A DNA stretch of 64,000 nucleotides from Brevundimonas mediterranea (GTDB lineage: Bacteria > Pseudomonadota > Alphaproteobacteria > Caulobacterales > Caulobacteraceae). The stretch spans positions 2,790,001 through 2,854,000 of the forward strand of contig NZ_CP048751.1 of assembly GCF_011064825.1 (NCBI RefSeq). The letters run 5' to 3'. Positions 55,160 through 64,000 of the stretch are shown piece after piece. The translations under genes were made by a program, and so were the position numbers. Position 1 is the first letter of the stretch; each line of letters begins with the position of its first letter. Below the pieces are notes generated by a model. That model was not told the DNA's origin. It saw nothing but the letters and a program-made list of their open reading frames with translations, and searched no databases.

Positions 55160-55313
55160 ATTTTCCCTTCTCCCGTTGGGAGAAGGTGGCCCGAAGGGCC
55201 GGATGAGGGAGCGCCGGTGGGCCAACTCGCACCATCTTGCCCCTCACCCTTTCGCGCTAAGGACGATCGCTGACGCTCTCGTGCGCTCAAGCCCTCTCCC
55301 GGCGGGAGAGGGT
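55160..55313. repeat. Composite intergenic repeat between FKBP and hydrolase genes
   Basis: Contains CCTTCTCCCGTTGGGAGAAGG, here split by text limits as CCTTCTCCC-gtt-GGGAGAAGG (55165-55185), GGCCCGAAGGGCC next to it, and CCCTCTCCC-ggc-GGGAGAGGG near 55292-55312. These hairpin words are typical of dispersed REP-like elements. They are related in style, but not in sequence, to the 7730/8258 repeats. It fills the whole gap between two same-strand genes. Confidence 0.8.
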
Positions 55314-56150
55314 TCACAGGCCTAGCGCCGCCGCGACCCTGGTCTGGAAGTCGGGCTGTTCGCCGACGTCGTTGTGGCCGGCCTGAGGGAAGCTGAGGTG
55401 CTCGACCTTGACGCCTTCGGCCTCAAGTTCTCGGGCCAGGCGGCGACTGAGCGACGCCGGCAGGGTGTCGTCGCGGCCCGCCTCCAGCACCACCACCTTG
55501 CCGGAGTAGCCCTGAAGCGCGGCCGGGATGTCGATGCCGTTCAGATTGGGGGCGATGTGGATCCGTACGAAGGGGCGCGCCCAGCCGACCATGGTGTCCA
55601 CGGCGGCGCGGGTGCTGGGGGTCGTCGTCTCCAGCACCAGGGCGTCGGCGTGCATATATTGAGCGGCCTGGGCGCAGACGGGGCCGCCCAGGGAATGGCC
55701 CCAGGCGATCAGCTTGCGGCCCTCGGCGTCGGCCTGGGCGCGGGCGGCGTCGGCGACGGCCGTGCCGGCGGCCATAAAGCTCGCGTAGTCCGCCTGGCCC
55801 GCCGTGCCGCCATAGCCGGGATAGTCGAACATCAGGGCGTCGCCGAACGGCGCCAGCTTGGCGGCGGTCCTGCCCGCGCCGGCGCTGCGCCGGAAGAGAT
55901 TGCCGCCGCAGAACAGGATCAGGGGCGCGTCGGCGCGACCGGTCCGAACGCGGGTGACGCCCACGGTTCCGCCCGAATAGGGAAGGCTGAGGACGTCGGC
56001 CTCAAAACCCATGGGGATGTCGGCGGGCAGGGTGATCTTCTCGGCGGCCAGCCGGGTGTCGGGATAGAAGAAGGCGTCCTCCGGGACGTTCATCGACAGA
56101 CAGCCGGACAGCAGAACGGCGGCGGCCAGGATCGTAAGGCGTAGGTGCAT
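55314..56150 (-). CDS. Alpha/beta hydrolase lipoprotein
   Basis: 278 residues. Signal peptide with lipobox LLSGC (Cys 17), so probably anchored in the periplasm. The nucleophile elbow is GHSLGG in LIAWGHSLGGPVC; the acid is likely in LEAGRDDTLP and the His in PQAGHNDVG. FDYPGYGGTAGQADYASFM resembles BAAT/serine-hydrolase members of the YqkD/BEM46 type. The substrate is unknown. Divergent from rpoB. Confidence 0.88.
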   Translation of the reverse strand: MHLRLTILAAAVLLSGCLSMNVPEDAFFYPDTRLAAEKITLPADIPMGFEADVLSLPYSGGTVGVTRVRTGRADAPLILFCGGNLFRRSAGAGRTAAKLAPFGDALMFDYPGYGGTAGQADYASFMAAGTAVADAARAQADAEGRKLIAWGHSLGGPVCAQAAQYMHADALVLETTTPSTRAAVDTMVGWARPFVRIHIAPNLNGIDIPAALQGYSGKVVVLEAGRDDTLPASLSRRLARELEAEGVKVEHLSFPQAGHNDVGEQPDFQTRVAAALGL

Positions 56151-56533
56151 GTTTCGCGCTCCCCTGGAACGATCATGCGGAGGTCGCCGGGGTTGTCAAT
56201 CGGGTGCGTAGGCGCCGGTTTCTCCATGCCGTCGTCTGGTTCCCGAAAAACTGCGACCCAGGTCTTTATTTCGCCGTGGAAGCGAGTATATGTCCGCGTT
56301 CCGCAACACTCCTAAAGAGTCTGCGCGCAAGCGCCGAGGCCCGGTCCGTCGCCCTCCGACCGGAGCGAAGGCGCGGCTCCTTCCCCAGGGAGCCGGTACA
56401 TTTCAGGCGTCCTGGCCCGGCAGCGGGCCGAGGGTGGACGCCGAAAACCTGGCTGCGGACGCTTAAAACGCGCGCCGTGGCTGCTGCATTTCACGCGCGA
56501 TTTCCCCGGATTGCGCGCCATGGGAAACACTGA
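56151..56533 (+). promoter_or_regulatory. rpoB upstream leader with promoter-like box and three stem-loops
   Basis: 383 bases without a convincing gene. TATATG (56287-56292) is a possible -10, though the -35 is poor. Three hairpins follow: CCGGTC/GACCGG (56341-56363); CGGCTCC/GGAGCCG (56374-56395); and a nested one, GGCGTCC/GGACGCC (56406-56442) enclosing GGCCCG/CGGGCC (56414-56429). rplJ-rplL do not precede rpoB here, so rpoB needs its own promoter in this interval. An open frame across it (56204-56533) has no protein-like features. Confidence 0.6.
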
Positions 56534-60649
<4,116 letters not shown>

Positions 60650-60652
60650 GGC

Positions 60653-60713
60653 GTGACGCGTGAGTCGTGACTGGGCCGACGCCCGTCACGACTCACCAAT
60701 CACCAATCACGGC
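60653..60713. repeat. Heptamer-built hairpin between rpoB and rpoC
   Basis: Three heptamers GTGACGC, GTGAGTC, GTGACTG (60653-60673) are followed by GTCACGACTCACCAATCACC, the inverse of GTGATTG-GTGAGTC-GTGAC units. GTGAGTCGTGAC (60660-60671) and GTCACGACTCAC (60685-60696) are a perfect 12 bp inverted repeat, extended inward by GGGC/GCCC. Units with GAGTC are also CcrM-type GANTC sites. No T-tract, so not a typical terminator. Confidence 0.85.
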
Positions 60714-60766
60714 GCTGTTCTCCCTCTGAATAATTTTCGCGGCTCTAGCCGCAGCAAGGAACCAAG

Positions 60767-64000
<3,234 letters not shown>

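Noticed and set aside
56204..56533. 109-codon ORF ending at the rpoB start
   Set aside because: Arg/Pro-rich, no homology features; the interval is better explained as a structured leader.

Overview
The window is a 64 kb piece of a GC-rich alphaproteobacterial chromosome. Gene content and order (xerD-aroK-aroB, an iscR-led suf operon, bactofilin with an M23 peptidase, monocistronic-looking rpoB and rpoC) fit Caulobacterales, most likely a Brevundimonas-type organism. That assignment is inferred from gene content, not from a marker search. Most of it is housekeeping DNA. I saw no rRNA, tRNA, CRISPR array, transposase or prophage structural operon.

Layout. 1-3.6 kb: 3' part missing xerD, then aroK-aroB-GNAT, and a convergent MliC-like lipoprotein. 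3.6-8.9 kb: tadA, an RluB-type pseudouridine synthase with a long basic tail, rsmD, an ECF sigma factor with a membrane partner, and a DUF559 (Vsr-like) endonuclease gene framed by two nearly identical 138 bp palindromic repeats. 8.9-16.9 kb: mutL in an operon with an AT-richer HEPN-like gene, a hybrid histidine kinase, a higBA toxin-antitoxin pair with an AT-richer DUF5677-like gene, cobS and ohr. 17-24.5 kb: PBP1A, prfB with an intact programmed frameshift site, bactofilin plus M23 peptidase, bcp and tyrS. 24.6-33.5 kb: a DOMON-like gene with namZ, a two-gene AT-richer island of unknown function, ahpC-ahpF, an EamA transporter, NDH-2 and an alpha/beta hydrolase lacking its serine nucleophile.

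33.6-41.8 kb is the SUF iron-sulfur cluster operon: iscR, a NifS/IscS-like desulfurase, sufB, sufC, sufD, sufS, sufT, sufA, headed by an IscR-type operator. It is interrupted between sufB and sufC by a lipoprotein gene, a 52-codon ORF whose first 34 residues are a decayed copy of the SufC N terminus, and a ParD/ParE-like toxin-antitoxin pair. All are stitched together by stop/start overlaps, so the suf message must carry the toxin-antitoxin genes.

41.8-56.1 kb: a TfoX-N protein, PlsC-like acyltransferase, diguanylate cyclase, RhlE-type helicase, MFS transporter, an internally deleted aldo/keto reductase, LysR regulator, a histone-H1-like protein, prmA, pepP, lrgAB, a cNMP-binding/patatin protein, an FKBP lipoprotein and a hydrolase lipoprotein. 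56.1-64 kb: rpoB, preceded by a leader with three consecutive stem-loops, and rpoC, which runs off the end. A heptamer-built hairpin separates them.

A recurring theme is small accessory cassettes and palindromic or heptameric repeats placed precisely in gaps of core operons, in two cases (mutL, sufS) inside the reading frame. The strongest candidates for something undescribed are the repeat/DUF559 unit, the SufC-derived mini-ORF with its toxin-antitoxin pair, the HEPN-like gene behind mutL, and the two-gene island at 26.5-28.0 kb.
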